NCBI RefSeq assembly: GCF_001905445.1
Contig: NZ_LIVQ01000002.1
Coordinates: 248,001-312,000, forward strand
Direction of reading: 5' to 3'
Length of the DNA: 64,000 bases
Source of the DNA: Streptomyces sp. CB00455
GTDB taxonomy: Bacteria; Actinomycetota; Actinomycetes; Streptomycetales; Streptomycetaceae
Shown here: one piece after another, positions 51,625 through 63,837 of the stretch
Layout: each line of letters begins with the position of its first letter
Position numbering within the stretch: the stretch's first letter is position 1
Position numbers and translations under genes: made by a program
The notes under the pieces: model-generated
Seen by the model: the letters and a program-made list of their open reading frames with translations, nothing else
The model's database searches: none
What the model was told of the DNA's origin: nothing

Positions 51625-51757
51625 GGGATCTCCTCAGGATTCCTCGGACGGGGGTGGGCCGGCCGTGGGGCCGACGTCCCCAAGGTGGCAGCTTCCCGCA
51701 TCCGTTCTCCCACCAGCAGCGGCTGCCTGACGGATTTCCCCTGCCAAGGCCACTGTC

Positions 51758-52786
51758 ATGATGGAAACCATGCAGCAGAGCACGCACCCCGAAACCGAGC
51801 TGGACGAACTCGACCGGGCCCTGGTCCAGGCCCTCACCATCGACGGCCGGGCCTCCTTCAGCCGACTCGCCGAGGTGCTGGAGGTCTCCGACCAGACCGT
51901 CGTGCGCCGCTACCGGCGGTTGCGGAGCACGGGCCTGGTCCGGGTCGTCGCACTGCCGGTGGGCAGCCGCGTCGGACTGTTCGAGTCCTGGCTGCGCGTG
52001 CAGTGCGCCCCCGATGCGGCGCTCCCGGTGGCCGAGGCCCTGGCCCGCCGCCCGGACATCGCGTGGGTGACGCTCAACTCGGGCGGCACGGAGATCCACT
52101 GCATGACCCGGGCGCGCACCCGCAAGGACCGCGACGTCCTGCTGCTGGACAAGCTGCCGCGCACCCGCCGGGTGACGGGCATCAGCGCCCACACCGTGCT
52201 GCGGAAGTTCTTCGGCGGCCCCGACGCCTGGGCGGGCCTGGGCGTGCTGCGCCCCGACCAGGCGCAGGCGCTGGCGCGACCGCCGGCGGCGGCGCGGCCG
52301 GAGCGGTACGCCCTGGACGAGGCGGAGCTCGCCATGCTCGCGGTGCTCGGCCAGGACGGCCGGGCCGGGTATCCGGAACTGGCGCGCATCTGCGGCCTGT
52401 CGGAGTCCACCGCCCGCCGGCGGCTGGAGCGGATGCGGGACCTCGGGGTGGTCTTCTTCGACGTGGAGATCATCCCCGCGCACCTGGGTTACGAGGCGGA
52501 GGCGACGCTGGTGCTGTCCGTCCCGCCCGCCCGGCTGGCGGAGGTCGGGGCGGCGATCGGCGGTCATCCCGAGGTGCCGTTCGCGGCGGCCGTGACCGGC
52601 GCGGCCTCCCTGATGGCGGTGGTGGTGTGCCGGGACACGGACGCGCTCTACACGTACCTGACCGAGCGGATCGGTGCGGTGCCCGGCATCGGGCAGGTGG
52701 AGGTGATCCCGACGCTGCGGAACGTCAAGCGGGCCGGGATGCTCGTGGAGGACGGGCGGCTGGTGGATCCGCCGCCCGCCCCCTGA
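51758..52786 (+). CDS. double-unit Lrp/AsnC family regulator
   Basis: This 342-residue regulator is a tandem duplication of the Lrp/AsnC module. The first winged helix is ELDELDRALVQALTIDGRASF through SDQTVVRRYRRL, with its effector domain up to about residue 165. The second begins LDEAELAMLAVLGQDGRAGY, with SESTARRRLERM as recognition helix, and ends in the second effector domain. One chain may thus act like a dimer. ATG 51758 is used; ATG 51770 is an alternative start. It is divergent from the MFS exporter and is its probable regulator, responding perhaps to an amino-acid-like ligand. Confidence 0.9.
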   Translation: MMETMQQSTHPETELDELDRALVQALTIDGRASFSRLAEVLEVSDQTVVRRYRRLRSTGLVRVVALPVGSRVGLFESWLRVQCAPDAALPVAEALARRPDIAWVTLNSGGTEIHCMTRARTRKDRDVLLLDKLPRTRRVTGISAHTVLRKFFGGPDAWAGLGVLRPDQAQALARPPAAARPERYALDEAELAMLAVLGQDGRAGYPELARICGLSESTARRRLERMRDLGVVFFDVEIIPAHLGYEAEATLVLSVPPARLAEVGAAIGGHPEVPFAAAVTGAASLMAVVVCRDTDALYTYLTERIGAVPGIGQVEVIPTLRNVKRAGMLVEDGRLVDPPPAP

Positions 52787-52881
52787 GGGCGCAGGTCGCA
52801 CAGTGCGCCGCTCATACACGTCACGCCCGTCACGCCCGTCATGCACGCCACGCGCATCACGCAGCCACGCGCGTCACGGAG

Positions 52882-55518
52882 CTACCGCAGCAGTACGCCG
52901 CCCCCCGCGTCCGTCTCCACCGGGGCCGCGACCAGCCCCAGTTCGGCGGGGTTGGCCAGCAGCGGGTGCGCCGGCAGGATCCGCACGGTGTAGCCGTAGG
53001 GTCCCGTGCGGTCGAGCGCGAGCGGTCCCTCGTACACCCAGCGGCCCTCCAGGTCGGGCCCGGAGGCCGGTTTGAGCGGGAAGGTCCGCCCGTCCCGGAT
53101 CACGTCCTGCGGGTCCACCCGCCCGGCGACGGCCTGCACCTCCACGTCCTCGGGGGTGAGCGCGTCCAGCGACACCTGTACGCGCAGGGTGAGGGTGGCG
53201 CCCAGCTCGGCGGTCCCGTTGACCGGCGCCGCCGCGAGGGCCTCGACGTGCTCGACGGTGACCCGTGGCCAGGAGGCCCGCACCCGCCCCTTCCACCAGG
53301 CCAGGTCCCGGGCCGCGTCGGGGGTGAGGGCGCGGTGGGCGAGCGCGGCCGGCGCGTACAGCCGCTCCACGTACTCCCGCACCATCCGGCCCGCCAGCAC
53401 CTTCGGCCCCAGCGAGACCAGCGTGCGCCGGACCATCTCGATCCACCGCACCGGAAGCCCGTTGTGCCCTGCCCGGTCGTAGAAGCGGGGTGCGACCCGT
53501 CCCTCGATCAGCTCGTAGAGGGCGTTCGCCTCCAGCCGGTCCCGGCGGTCCTCGTCCGCGCCGAGTCCGTCCGCGGTGGGGATGGCCCAGCCGAAGTCGG
53601 GCTCGAACCACTCGTCCCACCACCCGTCCAGCACGGACAGGTTGAGGCAGCCGTTCAGCGCCGCCTTCATGCCGCTGGTCCCGCACGCCTCCAGCGGCCG
53701 CAGCGGATTGTTCAGCCACACGTCGCAGCCCGGGTAGAGCTTCTGCGCCATGGCCATGCCGTAGTCGGGCAGGAAGACGATGCGGTGGCGCACCCGGGGG
53801 TCGTCCGCGAAGCGCACCAGCTCCTGCACGAGCCGTTTCCCGCCGTCGTCGGCCGGGTGCGCCTTGCCCGCGACGACGATCTGGACGGGCCGGTCCGGGT
53901 CCAGCAGCAGCCTGCGCAGCCGGTCCGGATCGCGGAGCATCAGGGTGAGGCGCTTGTACGAGGGCACGCGCCGGGCGAAGCCGATGGTGAGCACGTCCGG
54001 ATCGAGCACCGAGTCCACCCAGCCCAGTTCGGCCTCGGCGGCCCCGCGCTGGCGCCAGGAGGCCCGCAGCCGTTCCCGCACCTCCTGGACCAGCTGTTCG
54101 CGCAGCACCCGCCGCAGGTCCCAGACGTCCTGGTCGGGGATGTCGGCGACCGCGTCCCAGCGCGTGGAGCCGCCGACGGACAGGGCGTCCTCGGTGCGGC
54201 CGGCGCCGATCTGGCGGGCTCCGAGCCGCATGACCTCGGGCGCCACCCAGGTCGGGGCGTGCACCCCGTTGGTCACCGAGGTGATGGGCACGTCGGCCGG
54301 GTCGAAGCCGGGCCACAGTCCGGCGAACATCTCGCGGCTCACCGCTCCGTGCAGGGTGGACACCCCGTTGGCCCGCTGGGCCAGGCGCAGCCCCATCACC
54401 GCCATGTTGAACACCCCGGGGTCGCCCCCCGGGTAGGACTCCGCGCCCAGCTCCAGGATCCGGTCGACGGGCACGCCGGCCAGCTCCCCGCCGTCCCCGA
54501 AGTGCCGGGCGACCAGGGCCCGCTCGAAGCGGTCGATGCCGGCCGGGACGGGGGTGTGCGTGGTGAAGACGGTTCCCGCGCGCACCGCCTCGACGGCGGC
54601 GTCGAAGCCGAGTCCCTGCTCACGCTCCAGTTCCCTTATGCGTTCGAGTCCGAGGAAGCCGGCGTGGCCCTCGTTGGTGTGGAAGACCTCGGGCTCGGGG
54701 TGGCCGGTGAGGGCGCAGTACAGGCGGACGGCGCGGACGCCGCCGATGCCCAGCAGCATCTCCTGGAGCAGCCGGTGGTCGCTGCCGCCGCCGTAGAGCC
54801 GGTCGGTCACCTCGCGGGCGGCCGCGTCGTTGTCCTCGACGTCGGAATCCAGCAGGAGCAGCGGGACCCGCCCGACGCGCGCCTGCCAGACGTGCGCGTG
54901 CAGGGCGCGCCCGCCGGGGAGGGTCAGCGAGACCCGGGCCGGGGTCCCGCCGTCGTCGCGGATGAGGGCGAGGGGGAGTTCGTCGGGGTCGAGTACGGGA
55001 TAGTGCTCCTGCTGCCAGCCGTCCCGGGACAGCGACTGCCGGAAGTAGCCGTGCCGGTAGAGGAGTCCCACGCCGATGAGCGGGACGCCGAGGTCGCTGG
55101 CGGACTTCAGGTGGTCCCCGGCGAGGATGCCGAGGCCGCCGGAGTACTGGGGCAGGGCGGCGGTGATCCCGAACTCGGGCGAGAAGTAGGCGATCGCGGC
55201 GGGCAGGCCGCCTTCGGCCTGCCGGCTCTGGTACCACCTCCCGCCGTTGACGTAGTCATCGAGGTCGGCGGCGACGGCGGCCAGCCGCCGCAGGAACCGG
55301 CGGTCTGACGCCAGTTCCTCCAGGCGGGCGGCCGGGACGGCGCCGAGCAGCCGGACGGGGTCGCCGCCGGCGGCCTGCCAGCCCTCGGGGTCGACGGATT
55401 GGAAGAGTTCGCGGGTCTCGGCATGCCACGACCAGCGCAGGTTGCGCGCGAGGCCGGTGAGCGGCAGCAGGGTCTCCGGGAGGACGGGGCGCACGGTGAA
55501 TCGACGGATAGCCTTCAC
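52882..55518 (-). CDS. glgP: alpha-glucan (maltodextrin/glycogen) phosphorylase
   Basis: This 878-residue GT35 phosphorylase releases glucose-1-phosphate, or in GlgE systems works on alpha-glucan ends. An N-terminal DUF3417 domain is followed by the catalytic region, with AYFSPEFGI, GGLGILAGDHLKSASDLG, VFHTNEGHAGF, RRVPSYKRLTL and the PLP lysine in LEACGTSGMKAALNG. GTG 55516-55518 has GAAGGTGG upstream. The frame is open to 55803, but the extra residues look like intergenic sequence. It is divergent from glgE across 725 bases. Confidence 0.95.
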   Translation of the reverse strand: MKAIRRFTVRPVLPETLLPLTGLARNLRWSWHAETRELFQSVDPEGWQAAGGDPVRLLGAVPAARLEELASDRRFLRRLAAVAADLDDYVNGGRWYQSRQAEGGLPAAIAYFSPEFGITAALPQYSGGLGILAGDHLKSASDLGVPLIGVGLLYRHGYFRQSLSRDGWQQEHYPVLDPDELPLALIRDDGGTPARVSLTLPGGRALHAHVWQARVGRVPLLLLDSDVEDNDAAAREVTDRLYGGGSDHRLLQEMLLGIGGVRAVRLYCALTGHPEPEVFHTNEGHAGFLGLERIRELEREQGLGFDAAVEAVRAGTVFTTHTPVPAGIDRFERALVARHFGDGGELAGVPVDRILELGAESYPGGDPGVFNMAVMGLRLAQRANGVSTLHGAVSREMFAGLWPGFDPADVPITSVTNGVHAPTWVAPEVMRLGARQIGAGRTEDALSVGGSTRWDAVADIPDQDVWDLRRVLREQLVQEVRERLRASWRQRGAAEAELGWVDSVLDPDVLTIGFARRVPSYKRLTLMLRDPDRLRRLLLDPDRPVQIVVAGKAHPADDGGKRLVQELVRFADDPRVRHRIVFLPDYGMAMAQKLYPGCDVWLNNPLRPLEACGTSGMKAALNGCLNLSVLDGWWDEWFEPDFGWAIPTADGLGADEDRRDRLEANALYELIEGRVAPRFYDRAGHNGLPVRWIEMVRRTLVSLGPKVLAGRMVREYVERLYAPAALAHRALTPDAARDLAWWKGRVRASWPRVTVEHVEALAAAPVNGTAELGATLTLRVQVSLDALTPEDVEVQAVAGRVDPQDVIRDGRTFPLKPASGPDLEGRWVYEGPLALDRTGPYGYTVRILPAHPLLANPAELGLVAAPVETDAGGGVLLR

Positions 55519-56243
55519 ACGTTCCACCTTCGCAGGGGATTGCGGATCGGAGCGGTCGCACCACGCTGTGCATCCGCGCATCACCCCCGGAAGGCTAGGG
55601 GGTCTCCTGCCGATCGGGCCAGGCCCCCCGGCGGCTCGCGCCGGTGGCGGTCTCCTGCGCCCCGGCCGTCCCTCCCGTGCCGGGCACTTTGGGACGGCTG
55701 TCCCACCCGTCGGGATTCCCCGGGCCGTGCGCCGGCGCCTTCCGGCGCTGCCACCGCAGCGGACCGGCCGATTTCGCGCGGCACCGCATACCGGTGCGCC
55801 CACGGCCCGTCAGTAGTGATTCGCACCTATACTCCCGTTTCATTCCTCCGGCCGGTTGGTTCGCGAGGGAGAGTGGTGACGGGTGGGGCAGGCGTTGCCC
55901 GTCCCTCCATCAGCTGGTCCTCGCCGACTTGACGGAGCCCCACCGGATGTCGACCCGGAGCGTGGCCCGGTGCGCGCCACTACGTACGAGTAGTTAACCC
56001 AGCGCACGGATTGGGCGGGTAGAGAGTGGGAAGGGCTCACCGGGTACACGTGGTACACGCACGGCGCACCGCCCCCAACCTCTCCCCGCCACCCGAGTGA
56101 ACGCGGACAGGAGCGGCCATGCCCGCAGCCCAGCCGTCCACCGAGCGGCTAGAAACAGAGCGAACAGAGCGTGCACTACCAGCCGTGATACCGGCTGGCC
56201 TGTCGTCACCGAGCCCTGCGAAACGCCCCCAGGTGAGCCCATC
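55519..56243. other. 725-bp divergent region between glgP and glgE
   Basis: It must contain promoters in both directions. I could not place -10/-35 boxes with confidence. A GTACACG direct repeat with a CACGTG core lies at about 56044-56060. Several open frames exist but lack ribosome sites and codon bias; I see no gene. Confidence 0.5.
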
Positions 56244-58234
56244 ATGATCGGTCGCATTCCCGTGCTGGACGTCCGCCCCGCCGTCGACTGCGGCGCCAGA
56301 CCCGCCAAGGCGGTCGTGGACGAAGTCTTCGAGATCTCCGCCACCGTGTTCCGCGAGGGACACGACGCGGTGGCCGCCCACGTCCTGCTCCGGGATCCGA
56401 GCGGACGGTTGCGGCCCCCCGTCCCGCTGCGCGAGCTCGCCCCCGGCACCGACCGGTGGGGCGCCCGGGTCTCCGCGGAGGTCGAGGGGAGGTGGACGTA
56501 CACCGTGGAGGCGTGGAGCGATCCGGTGGCCACCTGGCGGGCCCATGCGGCGATCAAGATCCCCGCCGGCATCGACACCGACCTCACCCTCCTCGAAGGC
56601 GCCGAGCTCTATCAGCGCGCCGCCGCCCGGATCCCCAAGCGTGACGGCCGCGAGGCCGTCCTCGCCGCTGCCGGGGCCATGCGGGACGAGGACGGCCCGG
56701 TCGCGGCGCGGTACGCGGCCGCCCTCGACCCTGCCGTCGACGCCGCGTTCGCCCGGCGCCCGTACCGCGAGCTGGTCACGGCAGCCCGGTCCCTGCCGCT
56801 GCTGGTCGAGCGCAAGCGGGCCCTCTTCGGGTCCTGGTACGAGATGTTCCCCCGCTCCGAAGGGGCGGTGGTGGAACCCGGCTCGGCCCCCGTCAGCGGG
56901 ACGCTGCGGACCGCCGCCGAGCGGCTGCCCGCGATCGCCGCGATGGGCTTCGACGTGGTCTACCTGCCGCCCATCCACCCGATCGGCACCACCTATCGCA
57001 AAGGCCCCAACAACACCCTCTCGGCGGGGAGTTGGGACCCGGGGGTGCCGTGGGCCATCGGCTCGCCGGAGGGCGGGCACGACGCCGTCCACCCCGAACT
57101 GGGCACGATCGAGGACTTCGACGCCTTCGTCGCGCGCGCCCGCGAGCTGCGCATGGAGATCGCCCTGGACTTCGCCCTCCAGTGTTCCCCCGACCACCCG
57201 TGGGTGGAGAAGAACCCCCAGTGGTTCCGCCACCGCGCCGACGGGACGATCGCGTACGCGGAGAACCCGCCGAAGAAGTACCAGGACATCTACCCGATCC
57301 ACTTCGACACCGACATGGCCGGCCTGGTCGAGGAGACCTGCCGGATCCTGCGGTACTGGATGGACCACGGCGTCCGCATCTTCCGGGTGGACAACCCGCA
57401 CACCAAGCCCGTCGTCTTCTGGCAGAAGGTGATCGCGGACATCAACAAGACCGACCCCGACGTGATCTTCCTGGCCGAGGCCTTCACCCGTCCCGCGATG
57501 ATGCGCGCGCTCGCCGCCGTCGGCTTCCAGCAGTCGTACACCTACTTCACCTGGCGCAACACCAAGGCGGAGATCACGGAGTACCTGACCGAGCTCTCCA
57601 GCACCCGCTCGGCCTCCGTCATGCGGCCGAATTTCTTCGTCAACACGCCCGACATCCTCCACGAGTACCTTCAGCACGGCGGCCGTCCGGCCTTCGAGGT
57701 GCGGGCGGTGCTCGCCGCCACCCTCTCCCCCGCCTGGGGCGTCTACGCCGGATACGAGCTCTGCGAGAACACCCCGGTGCGGCCCGGCAGCGAGGAGTAC
57801 CTGAACTCCGAGAAGTACGAGTTCCGGCCACGCGACTGGGCCGCCGCCGAACGCGAGGGCCGCACCATCGCCCCGCTGATCACCCGGCTGAACCGGCTGC
57901 GCCGCGAGAACCCGGCGCTCCAGCAGTTGCGCGACATCCACTTCCACCCGACCGACAACGAACAGGTGATCGCCTATTCGAAGCACGCCGGAGCCAATTC
58001 CGTACTGGTGGTCGTCAACCTCGATCCGCACCACACCCAGGAGGCGACGGTGTCGTTGGACATGCCGGTACTCGGCCTCGACTGGCACGGGTCCCTCGCG
58101 GTGCGCGACGAGCTCACCGGCGAGACCTATCACTGGGGCAGGGCGAACTACGTGCGCCTAGAGCCGGGCCGTACGCCCGCGCACGTGCTGGCCGCTCTGC
58201 GACCGTCCCCGCCCACCGGAGGGTCACCCACCAC

Positions 58235-58238
<4 letters not shown>
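56244..58238 (+). CDS. glgE: alpha-1,4-glucan:maltose-1-phosphate maltosyltransferase
   Basis: This 664-residue GH13_3 enzyme lengthens alpha-1,4-glucans by adding maltose from maltose-1-phosphate. The N-terminal domain is followed by the catalytic barrel. The nucleophile is Asp383 in [12 protein letters not shown], the acid/base is Glu412 in VIFLAEAF, and Asp470 lies in [19 protein letters not shown] and [15 protein letters not shown] are strongly conserved GlgE segments. ATG 56244 gives the usual start [11 protein letters not shown]. The stop overlaps the treS ATG (ATGATGA). This is the central step of the TreS-Pep2-GlgE-GlgB pathway. Confidence 0.97.
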
Positions 58239-59953
<1,715 letters not shown>

Positions 59954-60106
59954 CGGCCGGGTACGGGGCGGGCAGCGCGAATGGGTCAATCGCCCGCCCC
60001 TGTACGGACCATCCTGACCCGACACTCGCACCACCGGAGAAGCAACTGCCGCACATCCGGGACACTCTGCGCATTCTGTGACGGCCCGGGGAAAGGACGC
60101 GACGCC

Positions 60107-61552
60107 ATGTCGGAGGCTGCATCCGCCCGGAGCCGGCTGACTGCCGACCGGGCTGCCGGGATCGGCCCGCTGGAACCGATGCTGCGGGCCTGGCTGCCCG
60201 CCCAGCGCTGGTTCGCGGGCAAGGGCCGCACCATCACCAGGCTCAGGGCCGTCTCGGCCGCCGAACTGCTGCCGCCGGGCTCCACGCCCGGACTGCTCCA
60301 CCTGCTCCTCGATGTCGACGGGGACTGCTACCAACTGCTCCTGGGCATCCGCCCGTCGCTGCCGCCCGCCCTGGCGGCCACGCTGATCGGCCACGCCGAA
60401 ACCGGCCCCTACGCCGGCCGTGCGGTCTACGAGGCGCTGGGCGACCCGCGGCTCGCGGCCATGCTGCTGGAGCGGCTGCGCTCCCCCGGATCCCTCGGCC
60501 CACTGCGCTTCGACCGGGACCCGCAGGCGCCGGTCCCGGCCGGCCTCGCACCCCGGCCACTGTCCGGCGAGCAGACCAACTCCTCGCTCATCTACGGGGA
60601 TTCGTACATCCTGAAGGTCTTCCGCCGGGTTGGCCCCGGTGTCAATCCGGACCTGGAGCTGCCCAGAGCCCTGGCCGCCGCCGGGTGCGCCCGCGTCCCC
60701 GCGCCCGTCGCCTGGTACGAGGCCGCGCTGCCCGGCATCGAGCCGCTGACCCTGGGTGTGCTCCAGCCCTACCTGCGCGGATCCGACGACGGATGGCAGC
60801 TGGCGCTGCGCCGGCTCGGCGCCGGGACGGACTTCACCGCCGAGGCGCACGCCCTGGGCCGGGCCACCGCCGAGGTCCACAGCGCGCTCGCCCGCGCCCT
60901 GCCCACCGTGGCGCTCGGCCCGGAGCAGACCGCCCGGCTCGCCGCCGGGATGACGGCCCGGCTGGCCGCCACCGCCCGCGAGGTGCCCGCGCTGCGGCCC
61001 TACGAGGCGGGACTGCGGGGGGCGTTCGACGCGCTGGCCGCCTCGCGGGGCACCGGGGTGTCCGCCCAGCGGATCCACGGCGACCTCCATCTGGGGCAGA
61101 CGCTGCGCACCCTCGACGGCTCCTGGTCGTTGATCGACTTCGAGGGCGAGCCGGCCCGGCCGCTGGCCGACCGGCGCCGTCCCGAACCGGCCGTGCGCGA
61201 CATCGCCGGGATGCTGCGCTCCTTCGACTACGCCGCACGCTCGCACCGGCCGTTCGCCCCCGCCTGGGCGGACGCCTGTAAGGCCGCCTTCTGCGAGGGC
61301 TACGCCCGCACCACGGGCCGCGACCCGCGTGAGGAACCGGTACTGCTGCGGGCGTACGAGACCGACAAGGCGGTGTACGAGGCCCGGTACGAGTTCCGGC
61401 ACCGGCCGGACTGGCTGCACGTCCCGATGGCCGCGATCCGCCGGCTCTCGGAGCCGGTGCGGTCCGCCCACCGGCTCCCGCCGGCCCCGCCGGCCACCGG
61501 CCCCATCTCCCCGCACTCCCATCAGAAGCCCCCGAGGAGGCCGCTCGCGTGA
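60107..61552 (+). CDS. pep2: maltokinase
   Basis: This 481-residue kinase makes maltose-1-phosphate, the GlgE donor, from maltose and ATP. It has an N-terminal cap domain (LPAQRWFAGKGR) and an aminoglycoside-phosphotransferase-like fold. The catalytic loop is IHGDLHLGQTLR and the metal-binding Asp is in WSLIDFEGEP. The C-terminal segment YEARYEFRHRPDWLHVP is diagnostic. ATG 60107 follows GAAAGGA. The Pro-rich tail overlaps the glgB start by 4 nt (GTGA). The 153-bp gap to treS could hold a separate promoter. Confidence 0.95.
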   Translation: MSEAASARSRLTADRAAGIGPLEPMLRAWLPAQRWFAGKGRTITRLRAVSAAELLPPGSTPGLLHLLLDVDGDCYQLLLGIRPSLPPALAATLIGHAETGPYAGRAVYEALGDPRLAAMLLERLRSPGSLGPLRFDRDPQAPVPAGLAPRPLSGEQTNSSLIYGDSYILKVFRRVGPGVNPDLELPRALAAAGCARVPAPVAWYEAALPGIEPLTLGVLQPYLRGSDDGWQLALRRLGAGTDFTAEAHALGRATAEVHSALARALPTVALGPEQTARLAAGMTARLAATAREVPALRPYEAGLRGAFDALAASRGTGVSAQRIHGDLHLGQTLRTLDGSWSLIDFEGEPARPLADRRRPEPAVRDIAGMLRSFDYAARSHRPFAPAWADACKAAFCEGYARTTGRDPREEPVLLRAYETDKAVYEARYEFRHRPDWLHVPMAAIRRLSEPVRSAHRLPPAPPATGPISPHSHQKPPRRPLA

Positions 61553-63837
61553 GCGCCGCACGACAGCCGTCACCTACCGTCCGCGACGAAGCCGCAGCCG
61601 CCCCGGCGGCCGCCGAGAAGACGCGCCCGCCCCGGGCCCGGCGGGCCGACCCCGCGCACGGGGTCCGGCCGGCGCCCGCCCTCGACGAGCAGGAGCGGGC
61701 CAGGTTGCTCCAGGGCCGCCACCACGACCCGCACGCCGTGCTGGGCGCCCGCACCCGGCGGGGCGGGGTCGCCTTCCGCGTGCTGCGCCCGTACGCCAAG
61801 GCGGTCACCGTCATCGCCAAGGGCCTGCGGGCCGAGCTCTGCGAAGACGGCGACGGCCTGTTCTCCGGGCTGCTTCCGCTGACCGAGGTGCCGGAATACA
61901 AGCTGCTGGTCGCCTACGACGGCGCCGAGCTGGAGATCGAGGACCCCTACCGCTTCCTGCCCTCCCTCGGCGAGCTGGACCTGCACCTGATCGGCGAGGG
62001 GCGCCACGAGCAGCTGTGGAAGGCGCTGGGCGCCGAGCCCATGGAGCACCAGGGGGTGGAGGGGACCCGGTTCACCGTGTGGGCGCCGAACGCCCAGGGG
62101 GTCCGCGTCAGCGGGGACTTCTCCTACTGGGACTCCGGCGCCTACCCGATGCGTTCGCTCGGCTCGTCCGGCGTGTGGGAGCTGTTCCTTCCCGGCGTGG
62201 GCGCGGGGACCTTGTACAAGTACGACATCACGCGCCCCGACGGCAGCCACACGCTGCGCGCCGACCCGATGGCCCGCTCCGCGGAGGTGCCCCCGGCGAA
62301 CGCCTCGGTGGTCACCGCCTCCGCGTACACGTGGGGGGACGCGGACTGGATGGCGGGCCGGGGCGCCCGGCCGCTGCACGAGTCCGCCTTCTCGGTGTAC
62401 GAGGTGCACCTGGCGTCCTGGCGGCCGGGGCTCTCCTACCGGCAGCTCGCCGAACAGCTGCCGGCGTACGTGAAGGAGCTGGGCTTCACCCACGTGGAGC
62501 TGATGCCCGTCGCCGAGCATCCCTTCGGCGGCTCCTGGGGCTACCAGGTCACCGGTTTCTACGCGCCGACGTCGCGGATGGGCGCCCCGGACGACTTCCG
62601 CTTCCTGGTGGACGCGCTGCACCGGGCGGGGATCGGGGTGATCGTCGACTGGGTGCCGGCGCACTTCCCGCGCGACGACTGGGCGCTCGCCGAGTTCGAC
62701 GGGCGGCCCCTGTACGAGCACGAGGACCCCCGGCGGGCCGCGCACCCGGACTGGGGGACGCTGGAGTTCGACTACGGCCGCAAGGAGGTCCGCAACTTCC
62801 TCGTCGCCAACGCCGTGTACTGGTGCGAGGAGTTCCACGTGGACGGGCTGCGCGTGGACGCCGTGGCCTCGATGCTCTACCTGGACTACTCGCGCAAGGA
62901 GGGCGAGTGGTCGCCCAACGAGCACGGTGGCCGGGAGAACCTGGACGCGGTGTCCTTCCTGCAGGAGATGAACGCGACCGTGTACCGGCGGTGTCCGGGC
63001 GTGGTGACGATCGCGGAGGAGTCCACGGCCTGGGAGGGCGTGACCCGTCCGACCGACGCGGGCGGGCTGGGTTTCGGCCTGAAGTGGAACATGGGCTGGA
63101 TGCACGACACGCTGCGTTACATGTCGAAGGAGTCGGTGCACCGCAAGTACCACCACCACGACATGACCTTCGGGATGATCTACGCCTTCAGCGAGAACTA
63201 CGTGCTGCCGATCTCGCACGACGAGGTGGTGCACGGCAAGAGCGCGCTGGTGTCCAAGATGCCGGGGGACGACTGGTGGCAGAAGCGGGCCGCACACCGT
63301 GCGTACCTGGGCTTCATGTGGGCCCATCCGGGCAAGCAACTGCTCTTCATGGGACAGGAGTTCGCCCAGGGCTCGGAGTGGTCCGAGGCGCACGGGCCGG
63401 ACTGGTGGCTGCTGGACTCCTCCTACCCGGCTGCGGGCGACCACCGGGGCGTGCGCAGTCTCGTGGGCGACCTGAACCGTACCTACGCGGCGACGCCCGC
63501 CCTGTGGGAGCAGGACGCCGTGCCGGAGGGCTTCGCCTGGGTGGAGGCGGACGCGGCGGACGACAACGTCTTCGCCTTCCTGCGGTACGCGCAGGACGGC
63601 TCGCCGCTGCTGGCGGTCTCGAACTTCTCGCCGGTGGTACGGCACGGGTACCGGATCGGGGTGCCGCAGGAGGTCCCGCAGTGGCAGGAGGTCCTCAACA
63701 CCGACATGGAGACCTACGGCGGCAGCGGCATCCACCACGCGCAGCCGCTGCGCCCGGAGCCGGTGGCGGCGCAGGGCCGTGCGGCGAGCCTGCGGATGAC
63801 GCTGCCGCCGCTGGCGACGATCTGGTTCAGGCCGTAG
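61549..63837 (+). CDS. glgB: 1,4-alpha-glucan branching enzyme
   Basis: This 762-residue GH13_9 enzyme introduces alpha-1,6 branches into the linear glucan made by GlgE. An Ala/Pro-rich leader (about 1-45) precedes two N-terminal beta domains (CBM48, TVWAPNAQGVRVSGDFS). The catalytic motifs are VIVDWVPAHFP, GLRVDAVASMLY (nucleophile Asp), TIAEEST (acid Glu) and LPISHDEVVHG. The C-terminal domain ends MTLPPLATIWFRP. GTG 61549 overlaps the pep2 stop. The final bases overlap the convergent thioredoxin gene by 11. Confidence 0.96.
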   Translation: MSAARQPSPTVRDEAAAAPAAAEKTRPPRARRADPAHGVRPAPALDEQERARLLQGRHHDPHAVLGARTRRGGVAFRVLRPYAKAVTVIAKGLRAELCEDGDGLFSGLLPLTEVPEYKLLVAYDGAELEIEDPYRFLPSLGELDLHLIGEGRHEQLWKALGAEPMEHQGVEGTRFTVWAPNAQGVRVSGDFSYWDSGAYPMRSLGSSGVWELFLPGVGAGTLYKYDITRPDGSHTLRADPMARSAEVPPANASVVTASAYTWGDADWMAGRGARPLHESAFSVYEVHLASWRPGLSYRQLAEQLPAYVKELGFTHVELMPVAEHPFGGSWGYQVTGFYAPTSRMGAPDDFRFLVDALHRAGIGVIVDWVPAHFPRDDWALAEFDGRPLYEHEDPRRAAHPDWGTLEFDYGRKEVRNFLVANAVYWCEEFHVDGLRVDAVASMLYLDYSRKEGEWSPNEHGGRENLDAVSFLQEMNATVYRRCPGVVTIAEESTAWEGVTRPTDAGGLGFGLKWNMGWMHDTLRYMSKESVHRKYHHHDMTFGMIYAFSENYVLPISHDEVVHGKSALVSKMPGDDWWQKRAAHRAYLGFMWAHPGKQLLFMGQEFAQGSEWSEAHGPDWWLLDSSYPAAGDHRGVRSLVGDLNRTYAATPALWEQDAVPEGFAWVEADAADDNVFAFLRYAQDGSPLLAVSNFSPVVRHGYRIGVPQEVPQWQEVLNTDMETYGGSGIHHAQPLRPEPVAAQGRAASLRMTLPPLATIWFRP

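Noticed and set aside
49990..55308. Rightward 1772-residue open frame
   Set aside because: Antisense to the MFS exporter and glgP and overlapping the AsnC gene in another frame. No start signal and no recognisable domain.
55595..55843. Leftward 82-residue frame with GGAGGA directly before ATG
   Set aside because: The ribosome site touches the start codon (no usable spacing) and the translation is Arg/Gly-rich without homology.
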